Assembly (NCBI GenBank): GCA_905221605.1
Contig: CAJNDS010000134.1
Span: 90,001 to 154,000 of the forward strand
Reading direction: 5' to 3'
Length of the DNA stretch: 64,000 nt
Origin: Symbiodinium natans
Lineage: Eukaryota; Sar; Dinophyceae; Suessiales; Symbiodiniaceae
In this document: positions 42,466 through 53,655 of the stretch, piece by piece
Layout of the letters: each line of letters begins with the position of its first letter
Numbering within the stretch: position 1 is the stretch's first letter
Program-made: the position numbers and the translations under genes
The notes under the pieces: generated by a model
What the model was told of the DNA's origin: nothing
The model's input: only the letters and a program-made list of their open reading frames with translations
The model's database searches: none

Positions 42466-43164
42466 CCCAACACCCAGCCTACCTGTTCTCAAAGCTGAAG
42501 TCAGGATGCGTCGCATTGCTTCACCCTTGAAAGCAACTGTTCCCTGCTAAGTGAGGCTTCTCAGCGCTTTTGTGTTTAGGGTTTAGGGTTTAGGTTTGGA
42601 AAGGTTTCTTCAAGGTTTGTGGTCTTCGGCTCGAGAAGAGAAGCCGCAGCCTGGACTGTGTAGACCTGACGTCCTACATTCAGCCGAACACCTAAGCAAA
42701 GCCCTCACAAAACCCAGGCGACATGATAACTCCTGTTAGTTCTTCAAACTTCCCACCAGGGGACCCGAGCACCTTTCAAATGAGAGGGTGAACCACGCAC
42801 GTTTAACAAGCAGATCCTGGCCCCCCCCTCTCCCCAGACACCCCAAGGTCCCTGGTCCCCTTGCCCTCCTTTTGAATGATGCGCAATCAGCGAGCCCAAC
42901 GGAGATATGGGGTTGACGATACCAGGGGTGCCCCTTCTATACCCCTAAATAGCTGCTGTAGTCAAGCCTGCGCTCAGGCGAGAGTGTGATTGGACCCAGA
43001 ACGAAAGCCTGGGAGCTAGTCGAGAGCACTAGTATTGAAGAATTCGAGGGTGGAGCTGCAGCTTGAAAACCTTTTGCTGACGCTTTTGCTTTAGGGTTTA
43101 GGGTTTAGGGTTTAGGGTTTAGGGCTCTGTTCCCAGCAAATCCATGATACAGTGCCTGCTGCCA

Positions 43165-43230
43165 CTGGTAAGCGTTTTGGCCCAAACGCGAGTCGTACGA
43201 CCTTGCCGTGTGGAGGACTGCGCTGCTCAA
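43165..43230 (+). promoter_or_regulatory. Conserved spacer block 2, unit 3
   Basis: Same core as unit 2 (GGTAAGCGTTTTGGCCCAAA). Confidence 0.35.
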
Positions 43231-44070
43231 TCTTAACAAATTCGGATCCAGAGTAGGCGCTTGTTCCGTTTTGGGGCTTATACTGTTCATATGCACTACA
43301 ACAATCTGTAATTTGTGTACATGATCTTGCTGTTTTGGTGGTTATGACCATGGATGTTTTGATGTTCAATTGCTTTCAGCTAAGCCCTTTTAAGCCAAAA
43401 GGTTTAGGGTTTAGGGTTTAGGGTTCTCAGTTACTCTTGGGTCTAGTTCAAGCTCGGAGCCAAAGCAACCAAGCGCACACCAGCACAGGCGGCATAGGTT
43501 GTGAGTTGTTTTCTTGTCGGGGGATGTTCGGGCCTTTTGGGGCTGGGGTTTGGGGTTTGGGGTTTGGGGTTTAGGGTTTAGGGTTTAGGGTTTAGGGTTT
43601 AGGGTTTAGGGTTTAGGGTTTAGGTGTGCAGACCGGAGTTTCGGGGTCGGACACATGGTCGCCGGTACTCACTGCAGGTGATGCTGGCAGGCGAAGCTGC
43701 AGCCCGAAATTCAAGGTTTAGGGTTTAGGGTTTAGGGTTTAGGGTTAGGGGTTTAGGGTTTAGGGTTTAGGGTTTACCCCAAACGTGGTAAAATAGGGTC
43801 CAGGCTTAGGCTTCGGATACGGGTGTTCACACGCGGGTGCTTCTGTAAACACTAAACCCCAAGCCCTAAACCCTAAGCCCTAAACCCCAAATCCTAAACC
43901 CTAAACCCTAAATCCTAAACCCGAAATCCTAAACCCTAAACCCTAAACCCTAAACCCTAAACCCTAAACCCCAAACCCCAAACCCCAAACCCTAAACCCT
44001 AAACGCTATAAAGTGAAAGTTTTCGCGTTCTCCACCGTCAGAGTTCCAGGACTGCTCTTCGCCCATTGAG

Positions 44071-44095
44071 ATGGCCTCCATGGCCCGGAGCCCAG
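44071..44095 (+). other. Candidate start exon block, unit 3
   Basis: ATGGCCTCCATGGCCCGGAG then CCCAG|GTAGGG, as in unit 2. Confidence 0.2.
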
Positions 44096-44174
44096 GTAGG
44101 GTTCAGGGTGTAGGGTTTAGGGTTTAGGGTTTAGGGTTTAGGGTTTAGGATTTAGGGTTTAGGGTTTAGGGTTT

Positions 44175-44440
44175 AGGGGTAGAGGCTTTCCGAGATTCAT
44201 TCAGGGGCCAACCTAGGACCCAGGGTTTCGGGTTTAGGGGTAGAGGCTTTCCGAGGTTCATTCAGGGGCCAACCTAGGACCCAGGGTTTCGGGTTTAGGG
44301 GTAGAGGCTTTCCGAGGTTCATTCAGGGGCCAACCTAGGACCCAGGGTTTCGGGTTTAGGGTTTCGGGTTTAGGGGTAGAGGCTTTCCGAGGTTCATTCA
44401 GGGGCCAACCTAGGACCCAGGGTTTCGGGTTTAGGGTTTC
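44175..44440 (+). repeat. 62-73-bp tandem duplication, four copies, unit 3
   Basis: Each copy has GGTAGAGGCTTTCCGAG, TTCATTCAGGGGCCAACC and CCCAGGGTTTCGGGTTTA. Unit 2 has a single copy (27179-27243). Copies are separated by TTTAGGG/TTTCGGG heptamers, which probably mediated the duplication. Confidence 0.88.
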
Positions 44441-44835
44441 GGGTTTAGGGTTTCGGGTTTCGGGTTTAGGGTTTGGGGTGCTTTGGGGGTGAGGGGGCCA
44501 GAACAAGGCTCAAGATTCGAACAGCGCATAGGGGTCGGAATAAGTACTACCAATGTTCCCTTATGGTCCCTATATTATTATACGAAATCAACCACCCAAA
44601 GCCCTGTCCTAATGATCAAGGCTCCTACAGTAGTCATTTGCGCTTGCTGCACCCACATCAAGACGGCACCTTCTCGCGTGTTGCGTTTTTAGGAGCATGC
44701 GCCTCGCACCCTCCAAAGATCTTGATTCCTCGCAAGAGAGCCGGAACCCTTCTTTAGGGTTTAGGGTTTGGGGTTTCGGGGTTTAGTGTTGAGGGGTTTG
44801 GGGTTTAGGGTTTGGGGTTTAGGGGCACCTCCAAG

Positions 44836-44922
44836 GACATGTTCACCAGCTTGGACGCAGATGGTAGTGGCAGCATCTCCCGCGACGAGTTTGCGAAGCT
44901 GATGCAGCAGATGCAGGGTCAG
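44836..44922 (+). CDS. EF-hand exon F, unit 3
   Basis: 29 codons in phase 0, DMFTSL then DADGSGSISRDE. GA donor, as in unit 2. Confidence 0.83.
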
Positions 44923-45144
44923 GAGCTGCGCTTCGGGTCCTTCGGGTGTCAGGGTTTAGGGTTTCAGGGGCTTCAGGGACACAAGTTGGGGTCCTTGCGC
45001 AGCACGTGCAACTCTACACATTCATCACCCGAGTTAGAGATCAGCAGGTGTCCATGGGCTGCGGCTGGGTGCTTTGTAAACTCCCAGATGACTACTGTAG
45101 GAGCCTTAAAGAATTTCAACAGGGTTTGAGGGGGTTACTGTACT

Positions 45145-45250
45145 AACCAGGCACAGTTATAAGACCCTCAAGTGCCCTAATATGGTTATAAGTAAGTACA
45201 GTCATAAGTAGAGTCATAATTAGTTACTAAGTACCATGAACCTTCAAGTA
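45145..45250 (-). mobile_element. TIR element family 1, partial, reversed interior
   Basis: Ends GTACCATGAACCTTCAAGTA, with an interior that reads as the reverse complement of the usual order (TGCCCTAATATGGTTATAAG). The unit 2 counterpart lacks it, so it inserted after the duplication. Confidence 0.7.
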
Positions 45251-45456
45251 AGGGAATATGAATAGTGCTTAAGGGTTCAGGATGTTGGGAGTTGTGGCTT
45301 CAAGGACAGTTGGGCCCCGACATGGTCATAGCTGTGAAGCTCGGAGTTTCAGGAGCTGTTGTGAAGCTCTAGGTACAGCCAAGTCTTGCGGGAAGGAACT
45401 CCCCAACAAATAGGGTTTAGGGTTTAGGGTTTAGGGTTTGGCTGCCTCTGGAGCAG

Positions 45457-45537
45457 AACACCACCTGCCCGTCTTGCGGCAACGTGTACATGGACGACTC
45501 GCTGTTCTGCCGGAAGTGCGGCCAGAAGCGCGACCAG
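45457..45537 (+). CDS. Ribbon-2 exon, unit 3
   Basis: 27 codons in phase 0, identical protein to unit 2 (CPSCGNVYMDDSLFCRKCGQ). The donor is GT, where unit 2 has GC. Confidence 0.8.
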
Positions 45538-46389
45538 GTGCGGTCCCGAAACCCTAAACCCTAAACCCGAAACCCTAAACCCTAAACCCGAAAACCTAAA
45601 CCCTAAACCCCAAACCCTAAACCCTAAACCCTAAACCCTAAACCCTAAACCCTAAACCCTAAACCCTAAACCCTAACCCTAAACGGACCGATGTGAAGCC
45701 TAAACCCTAAGCCCAATAGAGGGGGGAAGTGGGGGAACCCATAAAGCCTTAAAAGGTACCCCTTCTATACCCCTTATATAGCCCTTATGTGAAGCAGGGT
45801 TTATATGACTGTTCTTGGTGAGTGCATATATAAGGGTCCTTTTTAATATTGGTGAGTGTATATATTGGGTGTCCTTCTGGGGATACAAGAAATGCAAGCC
45901 CTTCTTCGATGTATGTGGTGGTGGAGAGGCTGCAGGCTTATGGGTGAGTTCAGGCTAAGGATTTCCTGGAAGAGTAGGGTTGTTCTGCACCCTAAACCCT
46001 AAACCCTAAACCCTAAACCGCGCTTGTAGCAAGTTCTGCCAGCTGGGCCAAATTTTCAGAGCAGGGGCTAAAAGCATCAAGCTTGAGACAGCAATTGGGG
46101 GCACCCCCCCCCAGCTCTGGGCCTTAGAGGGGTGAGGGATGATAGGGTAAGCTGTTGAGTTAAATGTGACTTGGGATTCTGAATCATGTGTTCGGGGCAT
46201 AGGCCGCGGAGCTTGGGGGCTTAAGATTTTATGGATTTAGAGCTCCGAATTTTGGGTTTAGTGGCTTGCTTGGACATTTTGTATGTTTGGCCACCTCTTA
46301 TACAGCCCGCCCGTTTTGTTGCTGCAGTTCCTGAATGAAGGGTTTGGGCTTGGCGATCGGGGGTGTGCAAAAGACATCGTACTTTCGAG

Positions 46390-47412
46390 GCCCCTGGCGC
46401 GTACACCGGCGCGCCGGGCGCCGTTCCCTACGGGGCTCCGGTCACGTACGGAGCACCGGTAACTGGCGCCAGCCCTTACGGAGCTCCGGTCAGCTACGGT
46501 GCTCCTGCACCTGCCACATATGGGGCTCCGGCTGGCTACGGAGCTCCGGTGACCTACGGAGCTCCGGCGCCTGCCACGGCCAGCCCGGTGACCTACGCGG
46601 CTCCGGCGCCTGCCAACTACGGAGCGCCAGCAACCAGCCCAGTCACCTACGCCGCCCCGGCGCCTGGCCCGGTGACTTACGCAGCCCCTGCCCCTGCCAA
46701 TTACGGAGCTCCAGCAAGCAGCCCAGTCACCTACGCGGCTCCGGCGCCTGCCACCACCAGTCCGGTGACCTACGGAGCTCCTGCGCCTGCCACCTACGGC
46801 GCTCCAGCCCCGGTGACCTATGCGGCTCCGGCGCCTGGCCCGGCCACCTACGGTGCTCCAATGCCTGCCTACACAGCTCCGGCCGCCACAACCAGCCCTG
46901 TGACCTACACGGCTCCCGCAGCCACAACAACCCCGGTGACCTACACAACTCCGGCCGCCACCACAAGCCCCACCGCTGTGGCACCAGGCTCATCTCAAGC
47001 AATGGCCCCTATGTCATCATCGGCTGCAGTGGCGGCGCCGATCCAGAGCATGCCAGCGACCACCACTCCGGTCACAACCTACACAGCTCCAGCCGCCACT
47101 ACTAGCCCGGTCACCTACACAGTGCCGGCTGCCACCACGGCGCCTGCCACTACCGGCCCGGTCACCTATGGAGCTCCGGTGCCTGCCACTACTAGCCCGG
47201 TGACCTACGGAGCTCCAGCGCCTGCCGCTTATGGAGCTCCGGTCTCCTACGGAGCTCCGGTGCCTGCCACCAGCCCGGTCGTCACCTACGCAGCTCCGGC
47301 GCCTGCCCCTGCCGGCCCGGTCACCTATGGAGCGCCAGCGCCTGCCACGAGCCCGGTCGTTCCATACGCAGCCCCGGCGCCTGCCACCTACGGGTCTCCG
47401 GTGCCGTTCTCA
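46390..47412 (+). CDS. A exon, unit 4
   Basis: 341 codons, the shortest A exon, TTCGAG|GCC to TTC TCA|GATGAG. The 5' half matches A3. Several 3' repeats are missing, and the TVPATTTSP linker before the VAPGSSQAMAP core is lost. The frame stays open past the donor for about 50 codons only because TCATGA became TCATGG; that extension runs into a family 1 element and is not considered coding. Confidence 0.85.
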
Positions 47413-47458
47413 GATGAGTCATGGGTTCGAGGAATCATGGCAATGCAGCGGAAGAGAG

Positions 47459-47604
47459 TACTTGGGGGTTCATGGTACTTAGTAACTAAATATTACTGTA
47501 CTTATAACTGTACTTATCACCATATTAGGGCACTTAAGGGGCTTATAAGGTGGGCTTAAAAGTACAGTGATAATTAGTTACTAAGTACCATGAACCTCCA
47601 AGTA
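47459..47604 (+). mobile_element. TIR element family 1, complete copy
   Basis: About 146 bp, 46 nt downstream of the A4 donor. Left end TACTTGGGGGTTCATGGTAC, right end GTACCATGAACCTCCAAGTA. Not present after A2 or A3. Confidence 0.85.
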
Positions 47605-47686
47605 TACGTTGAAGCATGCAAGAGGTCGTAGTTGCAATGTGCCCGCAGATCAGTGGTCTGTGCCGTATCCTGGTGCCTTGGCCTAG

Positions 47687-47710
47687 GCCCCATACATGGC
47701 GCCATCCTCA
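47687..47710 (+). CDS. Candidate 24-nt micro-exon, unit 4 A intron
   Basis: CTAG|GCC to TCA|GACCCG; APYMAPSS. The first codon differs synonymously from other copies (GCC for GCT), while the downstream TGG of the intron is changed. Confidence 0.42.
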
Positions 47711-48189
47711 GACCCGGACAAGTCAGTTTGATTGCTTGAACGCTTCATCCGTAAGCATACCCGAACCCTAATTTGGGATGGTTGAGAGTTCGGAGTTCAG
47801 ATTCGGGGTTTTGAGGTCGTGGTGTCGACGCCACAGGGTGAGGCTTGTGAAGATCATGCCCCCTGATGAGTGGGGGCTTGAGACCTGATCTAGATTCATT
47901 CCAAAGGTTCAGAGGAATGGCAACCCTCAAAAAGATCCTTGAGCATGTCAGCTTCGGTTCTTTGGCATCATGATTTGCTGTGCAAGCTGCGGTCAGGCTT
48001 CAGTTGTGCTTCTTGAGTTCCCTGCCACCTACACACTAAGCCTTTTGAAGGGGTGGGGTTGGGTGTAGGGGGGTTGGGTGTAGCGGCAATTTCAAGGGCT
48101 TTCACTATTGCCGACCTGTGGGATCCCGCACGTGACTTGTCAACGCCCTGCGGCTCACTCCGCCATTTTGCATCGCAGAACCCGCCAAG

Positions 48190-48264
48190 GACCAATTCGC
48201 CCGCCTGGACGTGAACAATGATGGCACGCTCACCCGTGAGGAGTTCGCGAAGATGATGGGTCAG
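48190..48264 (+). CDS. EF-hand exon B, unit 4
   Basis: 25 codons in phase 0, loop DVNNDGTLTREE, exit helix FAKMMGQ. The acceptor region GCATCGCAGAACCCGCCAAG lacks the 0.7-kb insertion of units 2 and 3. Donor GT. Confidence 0.83.
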
Positions 48265-48676
48265 GTGGTGGACCCTAAGCCCTGAACCCGCAAGACCTGC
48301 TGGCTTTTTCCTTGATTGAAACTGTTTGCTATCTTCCAAAAGGTGGAAAGCTCAAGTGTAAGTCAGGGTCCTAGGATGTCAGAAACTGGTTTTGGACGAA
48401 GATCGGATGGAACCATGGCTTCTCAACACACCTGGAGGTTCATATTCATAGGGTGCACGGGTGAGGGAGGGGGTTTAAGCTTGAGAATTTCTGACAGGGC
48501 AGCAGTTCATCACTTCACCCTACAGGTGCAATTCTCGAGTCGTTTTTTTTTCCATTCGGCATGCACCTGCAAAGGTGCCCATGAGGTGCATGGGCGGGTA
48601 AGGGTTTAAGGTTGGGACCTCTGACAGAGTACAGGTGGTACAGTGGTACAATTCTTGGGTGTTTTTTTCGTCTAAG

Positions 48677-49882
48677 GTGGCACCCGGACCTGGCTCTTCC
48701 GTGCAGTACGCGCAACCACAGCCAGCTTATGGTTCCTCGGTGGCCATGCCAGCCCCAGCGCCAGGCCCAGCTCCAGCGCCATCGAACGCTGTGTACGCAG
48801 CCCCAGCCCCAGCGCCAGGCCCAGCTCCAGCGCCATCGAACGCTGTGTATGCAGCCCCAGCACCAGGCACAACGCCTGGCCCGGCACCGTCGAATGCTGT
48901 TTACGCAGCCCCAACACCGGCTCCTAGTCCAGCGCCATCGAACGCTGTGTACGCAGCCCCAGCACCAGGCAAAACTCCGGCTCCTGGCCCGGCACCATCG
49001 AACGCTGTGTACGCAGCACCTGCACCAGCGCCAGCCCCTACCCCAGCGCCATCGAACGCCGTTTACGCAGCACCTGCACCAGGCACAACGCCGGCCCCCG
49101 GCCCGGCACCGTCGAACGCTGTGTACGCAGCACCTGCACCAGGCACGACACCGGCCCCCGGCCCAGCGCCGTCGAACGCCGTGTACGCAGCACCTGCACC
49201 AGGCACCACACCGGCCCCTGGCCCAGCGCCGTCGAACGCTGTGTACGCAGCCCCAGCGCCAGGAACAACACCGGCACCAGCGCCGTCGAATGCTGTGTAC
49301 GCCGCCCCAACGCCAGCACCGGCACCTGCACCAATGACCTACGCTGCCCCAGGTCCCGCGCCTGGCCAGCCCATGACCTATGCTGCTCCAGGTCCAGCGC
49401 AGCCCATGCCCTACGCTGCCCCATCCCCCGCACCGATGTATGCTCCGGCCACATACACGACCCCGGACATCCCACAATATGCGACACCAGCACCGGCCAC
49501 CTACACTGTGGCACCGGGTTCATCTCAAGCAGTGGCCCCCATGACATCCTCGGCTGCAGTGGCAGCACCGATCCAGAGCATGCCTGCGACGACCAGCCCG
49601 GTCGCGAGCCCAGTCACTACCAGCCCGGTCACCTACACAGCCCCAGCTGCCACCACCACTCCGGTCACAACGTACACAGCTCCAGCCGCCACTACCAGCC
49701 CGGCAACTTACACAGTGCCGGCTGCGACCACCAGCCCTGCGGTGACCTATGCAGCTCCGGCACCTGCCACTACCGGCCCGGTCACCTATGGAGCTCCGGT
49801 GCCTGCCCCGGTGACGTACGGAGCTCCGGTCAGCTATGGTGCTCCGGCGCCAGCCACCTATGGGGCTCCGGCGCAGTCCTCA
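48677..49882 (+). CDS. C exon, unit 4 (NAVYAAPAPG repeats)
   Basis: 402 codons from CTAAG|GTG (VAPGPGSSVQYAQPQPAYG) to TCC TCA|GTCCTGAG. The donor is GT where C2 and C3 have GA. Ten NAVYAAPAP repeats, including TPAPSPAPS and PGKTP variants; the Lys is a rare charged residue. It has a PDIPQYATPAPATY stretch not seen in C2/C3, then the core VAPGSSQAVAPMTSSAAVAA. The A-like tail is shorter. Confidence 0.87.
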
Positions 49883-49935
49883 GTCCTGAGATGAGTCACG
49901 ATTTCGCAGAATCGTGGGAATCGTGGTATGGTATA

Positions 49936-50290
49936 GGAGAAAGAGAGATAGAGAGATAGAGAGAAAGAGAGAAAGAGAGAAAGAGAGAAAGAGAGAAAGA
50001 GAGAAAGAGAGAAAGAGAGAAAGAGAGAAAGAGAGAAAGAGAGAAAGAGAGAAAGAGAGAAAGAGAGAAAGAGAGAAAGAGAGAAAAGAGAGAAAGAGAG
50101 AAAGAGAGAAAGAGAGAAAGAGAGAAAGAGAGAAAGAGAGAAAGAGAGAAAGAGAGAAAGAGAGAAAGAGAGAAAGACAGAAGGAGACAAAGAGAGAAAG
50201 AGAGAAAGGGAGAAAGGGAGAAAGAGAGAAAGAGAGAAAGAGAGAAAGAGAGAAAGAGAGAGAGAGAGAGCGCGAGAGCGAGACGGAGAG
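49936..50290 (+). repeat. GAGAAAGA microsatellite after C exon, unit 4
   Basis: More than 300 bp of GAGAAAGA octamers starting about 55 nt after the C donor. The open frames through it (Arg/Lys/Glu or Ser/Leu/Phe repeats) are compositional. Confidence 0.95.
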
Positions 50291-50355
50291 AGTTTCTGTT
50301 GAAACACAGATACGTGGTGAGTGTTATTTTTCTGCTGCTTCACAGATTGACCGAG

Positions 50356-50379
50356 GCTTCCTACATGGCGCCAACCCCA
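50356..50379 (+). CDS. Candidate 24-nt micro-exon, unit 4 C intron
   Basis: CCGAG|GCT to CCA|GACTGA; reads ASYMAPTP. The frame has a TGA two codons after the GA, so reading through without splicing would stop. Confidence 0.38.
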
Positions 50380-50880
50380 GACTGATCTTGCTTAACGCCT
50401 CATCCATAAATCTGCAATCGAGAGTTTGGATGTTTTGGGTTCAGGTTCGGTCGGGGCTTTGGTTTTGAAGTGGCTGCGTCGACGCCACAGGGTGGGGCTT
50501 GAGAGGATCATGCCATGGCACCCCTAAACCCTGAACCCTAAACCCTAAACCCTAAACCCTACACCCTAAACCCTAAACCCTAAACCTAGACTGTGGATTC
50601 CTCCTGTCAATGTTCGAAGGATTTTGCCAGGCTTCTGTTATGTAGGCCTTGAGTAGAGTCCCATGTCCCACTGCCACCTAGCCACCTGTAGCTTTTGCAG
50701 TTGCATAAGCTTTAAGCTTGCCCGGAGCAATGAGGCCGGAACTCCTCACTGAACGGTTTAGGGTTTAGGGTTTAGGGTTTAGGGTTTAGGGTTTAGGGTT
50801 TAGGGCTTAGGGTTTAGGAACTTGCCAGCGCCCTCCGGGTCACTCCGACGTGCTGCATCGCAGACAACCAACCCTCCAAG

Positions 50881-50955
50881 GACCAGTTCGCCCGCCTGGA
50901 CACGAACAATGATGGCGGGCTAACCCCCGAAGAATTTGCGCAGCTCATGGGCCAG
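50881..50955 (+). CDS. EF-hand exon G, unit 4
   Basis: 25 codons in phase 0, loop DTNNDGGLTPEE. Gly replaces Thr at loop position 7, a backbone ligand that tolerates it. The upstream GCATCGCAGAC resembles the EF-B acceptor regions, supporting common ancestry of the B and G introns. Donor GC. Confidence 0.82.
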
Positions 50956-51442
50956 GCGGCGGACCCTGAGCCTTTGAACCCTAAAAACTGCACCTAAACC
51001 GCCTCTTGGCCTTTCCCTCACCTTCCCGCATATCGTCAAGCAGTTTAGGGTTTAGGGTTTAGGGTTTAGGGTTTAGGGTTAGGGATTAGGATTTAAAGTG
51101 TCGCCCCCGAACTCTCCAAGCATCCATAGGTTTTAAGCCTCCAAGTTTTTAGGGAATGTTTGGGTTCTCGGCGTCGCGTTTTGGGTGCCTTTCAACAGCA
51201 CAGCATTTCCGCTTTAGGGTTCAGGGTTAGGGTTTAGGGGATTGAGGGTTTAGGCTGTGTTAGGACTCGTGGATTGTTTGCGGGGGGGGTGGTGGAGAGA
51301 GTGCGAAATTGAATTACAGAAAACCGCCGAGCATGGCAATTTCACACTCCTACTCCTGCAGCATGAGTCCTGAATTGGAGTGTTCACAGCCGTAAGACCT
51401 CATTCCTTATTCATTCTGGAGTGCAGAGCTTGTATTTTGGAG

Positions 51443-51946
51443 GCCCCCGGTGCGTACGCTGCCGACCCGTATGGGGCTCCAGTCAGCTATGGAGCTCCGG
51501 TCAGCTACGGTGCTCCGGCGCCTGTCACTTACGCGGCTCCGGCGCCTGGCGCTGCCGACCCCTACGCAGCTCCAGTCAGCTACGGTGCTCCGGTCAGCTA
51601 CGGATCTCCAGTGCCTGCCGCAACCGCGCCCATCACCTATGCGGCTCCGGCGCCTGCCACCACCAGCCCAGTCACCTACGCGGCTCCGGCGCCTGGCACC
51701 GCCGACCCCTACGGAGCTCCGGTCAGCTACGGTGCTCCGGCGCCTGTCACCTACGCGGCTCCCGCTCCTGGCACTGCCGACCCCTACGGAGCTCCAGTCA
51801 GCTATGGTGCTAGCCCTTATGGAGCTCCGGTCAGCTATGGAGCTCCAGCCGCCACCGCACCGGTCACCTATGCGGCTCCCGCACCGTACGGCGCCCCGCA
51901 GTACCAGACCTCGTATGCGTACCCGGGCGGCAGCGCGAGGGCCTCA
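51443..51946 (+). CDS. D exon, unit 4
   Basis: 168 codons from TTTGGAG|GCC (APGAYAADPYGAPVSYGAPV). More ADPYGAPVSYGAP repeats than D2/D3, and the 3' end is shortened to APQYQTSYAYPGGSARAS. Followed by GGTCGAC: a GT donor is available only one base after the phase-0 border. Confidence 0.83.
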
Positions 51947-52023
51947 GGTCGACGGAAGAGCGATTTTTGGGGGTGCTTGTCGGGTTTTTTGTGCAGTTCG
52001 GGGCTTAGCTTCAACCCTCCAAG

Positions 52024-52107
52024 GACCTCTTTGCCCGCGTGGATGCAGATGGCAGTGGCAATATCTCGCCCGAGGAGTTTGCGAAGTACATGCAGATGCA
52101 GGGCCAG
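52024..52107 (+). CDS. EF-hand exon D, unit 4
   Basis: 28 codons in phase 0, protein identical to units 2 and 3 (DLFARV, DADGSGNISPEE). The intron from D is about 77 nt. Donor GC. Confidence 0.83.
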
Positions 52108-52367
52108 GCGGCAGCACCTTGCTGGGCTTTGGGTCCGCTTTGGGTGTCTTAAGAGTCCAAGGCAGGGTGCCAAGTTCTACTGGTGCTTGTAGCCCTAGAA
52201 GCATTCCATCTCCAACTAATGCCCCGATACCTGAACAATTCAGAACTCCAGACTCGACGCTGACTCCAGAGATAAGGCCTGCTACTTAGTCTGCCACAAG
52301 TATGAGAAATAGCAAAAGGACTACCCCCACAAGCCATCAAGCCTTTGGCAAAAAACCTTTCGCGAAG

Positions 52368-52454
52368 GGCGGGAGCACCAACTGCCCGGCTTGCGGCAAC
52401 GTGTACTTGGACGACTCGCTGTTCTGCCGCAAGTGCGGCCGCAAGCGTGACTAG
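52368..52454 (+). CDS. Ribbon-1 exon with terminal stop, unit 4
   Basis: GCGAAG|GGC start, same protein as units 2 and 3, TAG at 52452-52454. The partial EF-hand exon that follows in units 2 and 3 is absent; a foldback element begins 85 nt downstream. Confidence 0.8.
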   Translation, partial: GGSTNCPACGNVYLDDSLFCRKCGRKRD

Positions 52455-52539
52455 GTGGGGACCGCCGTTGGAATACCGGTGAGTCCTGTGTGTTGTTGTC
52501 CTTGGTAACGTGCTCGTAGCGGACCTCATGCTCTTCCCC

Positions 52540-52632
52540 CTGGTTCTTAGTAGGGAATGAGGGAATTCGGGCCCTATGTATACCCTTTAAGGGATTATAG
52601 AGGGCATTCCCTCATTCTTTACTAAGAGCCAG
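52540..52632. mobile_element. Foldback element, 93 bp
   Basis: Ends CTGGTTCTTAGTAGGGAATG and CATTCTTTACTAAGAGCCAG are near-perfect inverted repeats that continue inward (AGGGAATTCGG / GGCATTCCCT). No internal coding. Confidence 0.75.
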
Positions 52633-52725
52633 CCAGATTTTCCTGACTTGACATGTCGAAACTCATCTTCTGGTGCCAGGCCTTGATGCCGGTCGGACTC
52701 CCAGAGCCTCCTTTCTGTGCAGGGC

Positions 52726-52744
52726 ACTGGGAGGTTCATGGTAC
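52726..52744 (+). mobile_element. TIR element family 1, left-end fragment
   Basis: ACTGGGAGGTTCATGGTAC only, followed directly by TTTAGGG repeats. Confidence 0.5.
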
Positions 52745-53619
52745 CTGGGGGTTTAGGGTTTAGGGTTTAGGGACCCTAAACCCTAAACCCAACCCAGTTA
52801 GAAGCCGAACAAGGGTACTTCAGGGGCGAAACAGTCTTGTTCAGGGTAGGATGTCGACTTTTTGCCAACGGCCAACGGTTTAGGGACACGTTTTCAGCGC
52901 CAATGGACAGTCCTGACAGCTGCACATTGGGGTTTAGGGTTTAGGGTTTAGGGTTTGGGGTTTAAGGTTTAGGGTTTAAGGTTTAGGGTTTAGGGCTTAC
53001 GGTTGGTGCCACTGTCCGAGATGCTGTGGTGCGCACACCTTCTCGAGGTGAGGCAGCTGAGGAAGCCAGGATCTCTTCGGCCTTGGCCTCTTCGCTTGAA
53101 TTTAGGGTTTAGGGTTTAGGGTTTAGAACGCGTGCCAGGGGCATAGAACTTCGGGATTCTTTCACGGAGCTGAAGCGCTGCGTCGAGACCTCAGCCACGG
53201 GCACTTTGCTTTCATAAATTCTAGCATCCTGCCCAGTCTCCCACCACAGCCATGCGCTTCTCCCTGGCCAACGTTTCGTGAACCAAAAAATTGCGCAACC
53301 GACTTTTGGCAAAGCATGACGCCCCACAAGTTGGCCAGATCCTTTTTCTCCCTTCTGCGGTGTCTCAGCCTGGAGTTTCAAGCCTCAGTTGCAGGAGTCT
53401 GTAACCAAAGAACTAGGGTTTTGGGTTTAGGGTTTAGGGTTTAGGGTTTAGGAATTAGGATTTAGAGTTTAGGGTTTAGTTTAGGGGTTAGGGTTGAGGG
53501 GTTAGGGTTTTAGGTTTAGGGCTTAGGGTCGGATGCCGCCAGTGCTCCCCCTCTCCTCTGACCGAAGTCCTCCTTCCCTCCTTGACGCCCGAGGCGCGAG
53601 TTTTGTTTCTTCTGTCATC

Positions 53620-53655
53620 GACAAGAGGGGCCCGTGCAGCCGCAAACGCGACGAG
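53620..53655 (+). pseudogene. Possible ribbon-tail relic, unit 4 spacer
   Basis: Ends CAGCCGCAAACGCGACGAG followed by GT; reads SRKRDE. The AG|GT-like end is kept but no Cys pair is present. Confidence 0.3.

Larger units (their letters stand above)
37082..44835 (+). other. Spacer of unit 3 between ribbon 1 and EF-F
   Basis: About 7.8 kb aligned by eye to the unit 2 spacer. Differences are an empty family 2 site (37789), long CCCTAAA arrays at 37141 and 42301, paired opposite arrays around 37415-37679, an extra block with a family 1 element (40420-41225), no 31-bp minisatellite, and a fourfold 62-bp duplication (44175-44440). A 193-codon minus-strand open frame (39754-40335) has no recognisable domain. 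Confidence 0.55.

Noticed and set aside
47413-47559. C-terminal extension of A4 past the GA donor
   Set aside because: It exists only because one stop codon is changed relative to A2/A3, and it runs into a TIR element; the conserved donor is intact.
49914-50468. 184-codon Arg/Glu/Lys repeat ORF after C4, with its antisense Ser/Leu/Phe partner
   Set aside because: This is pure GAGAAAGA microsatellite translation with no conserved counterpart in units 2 or 3.
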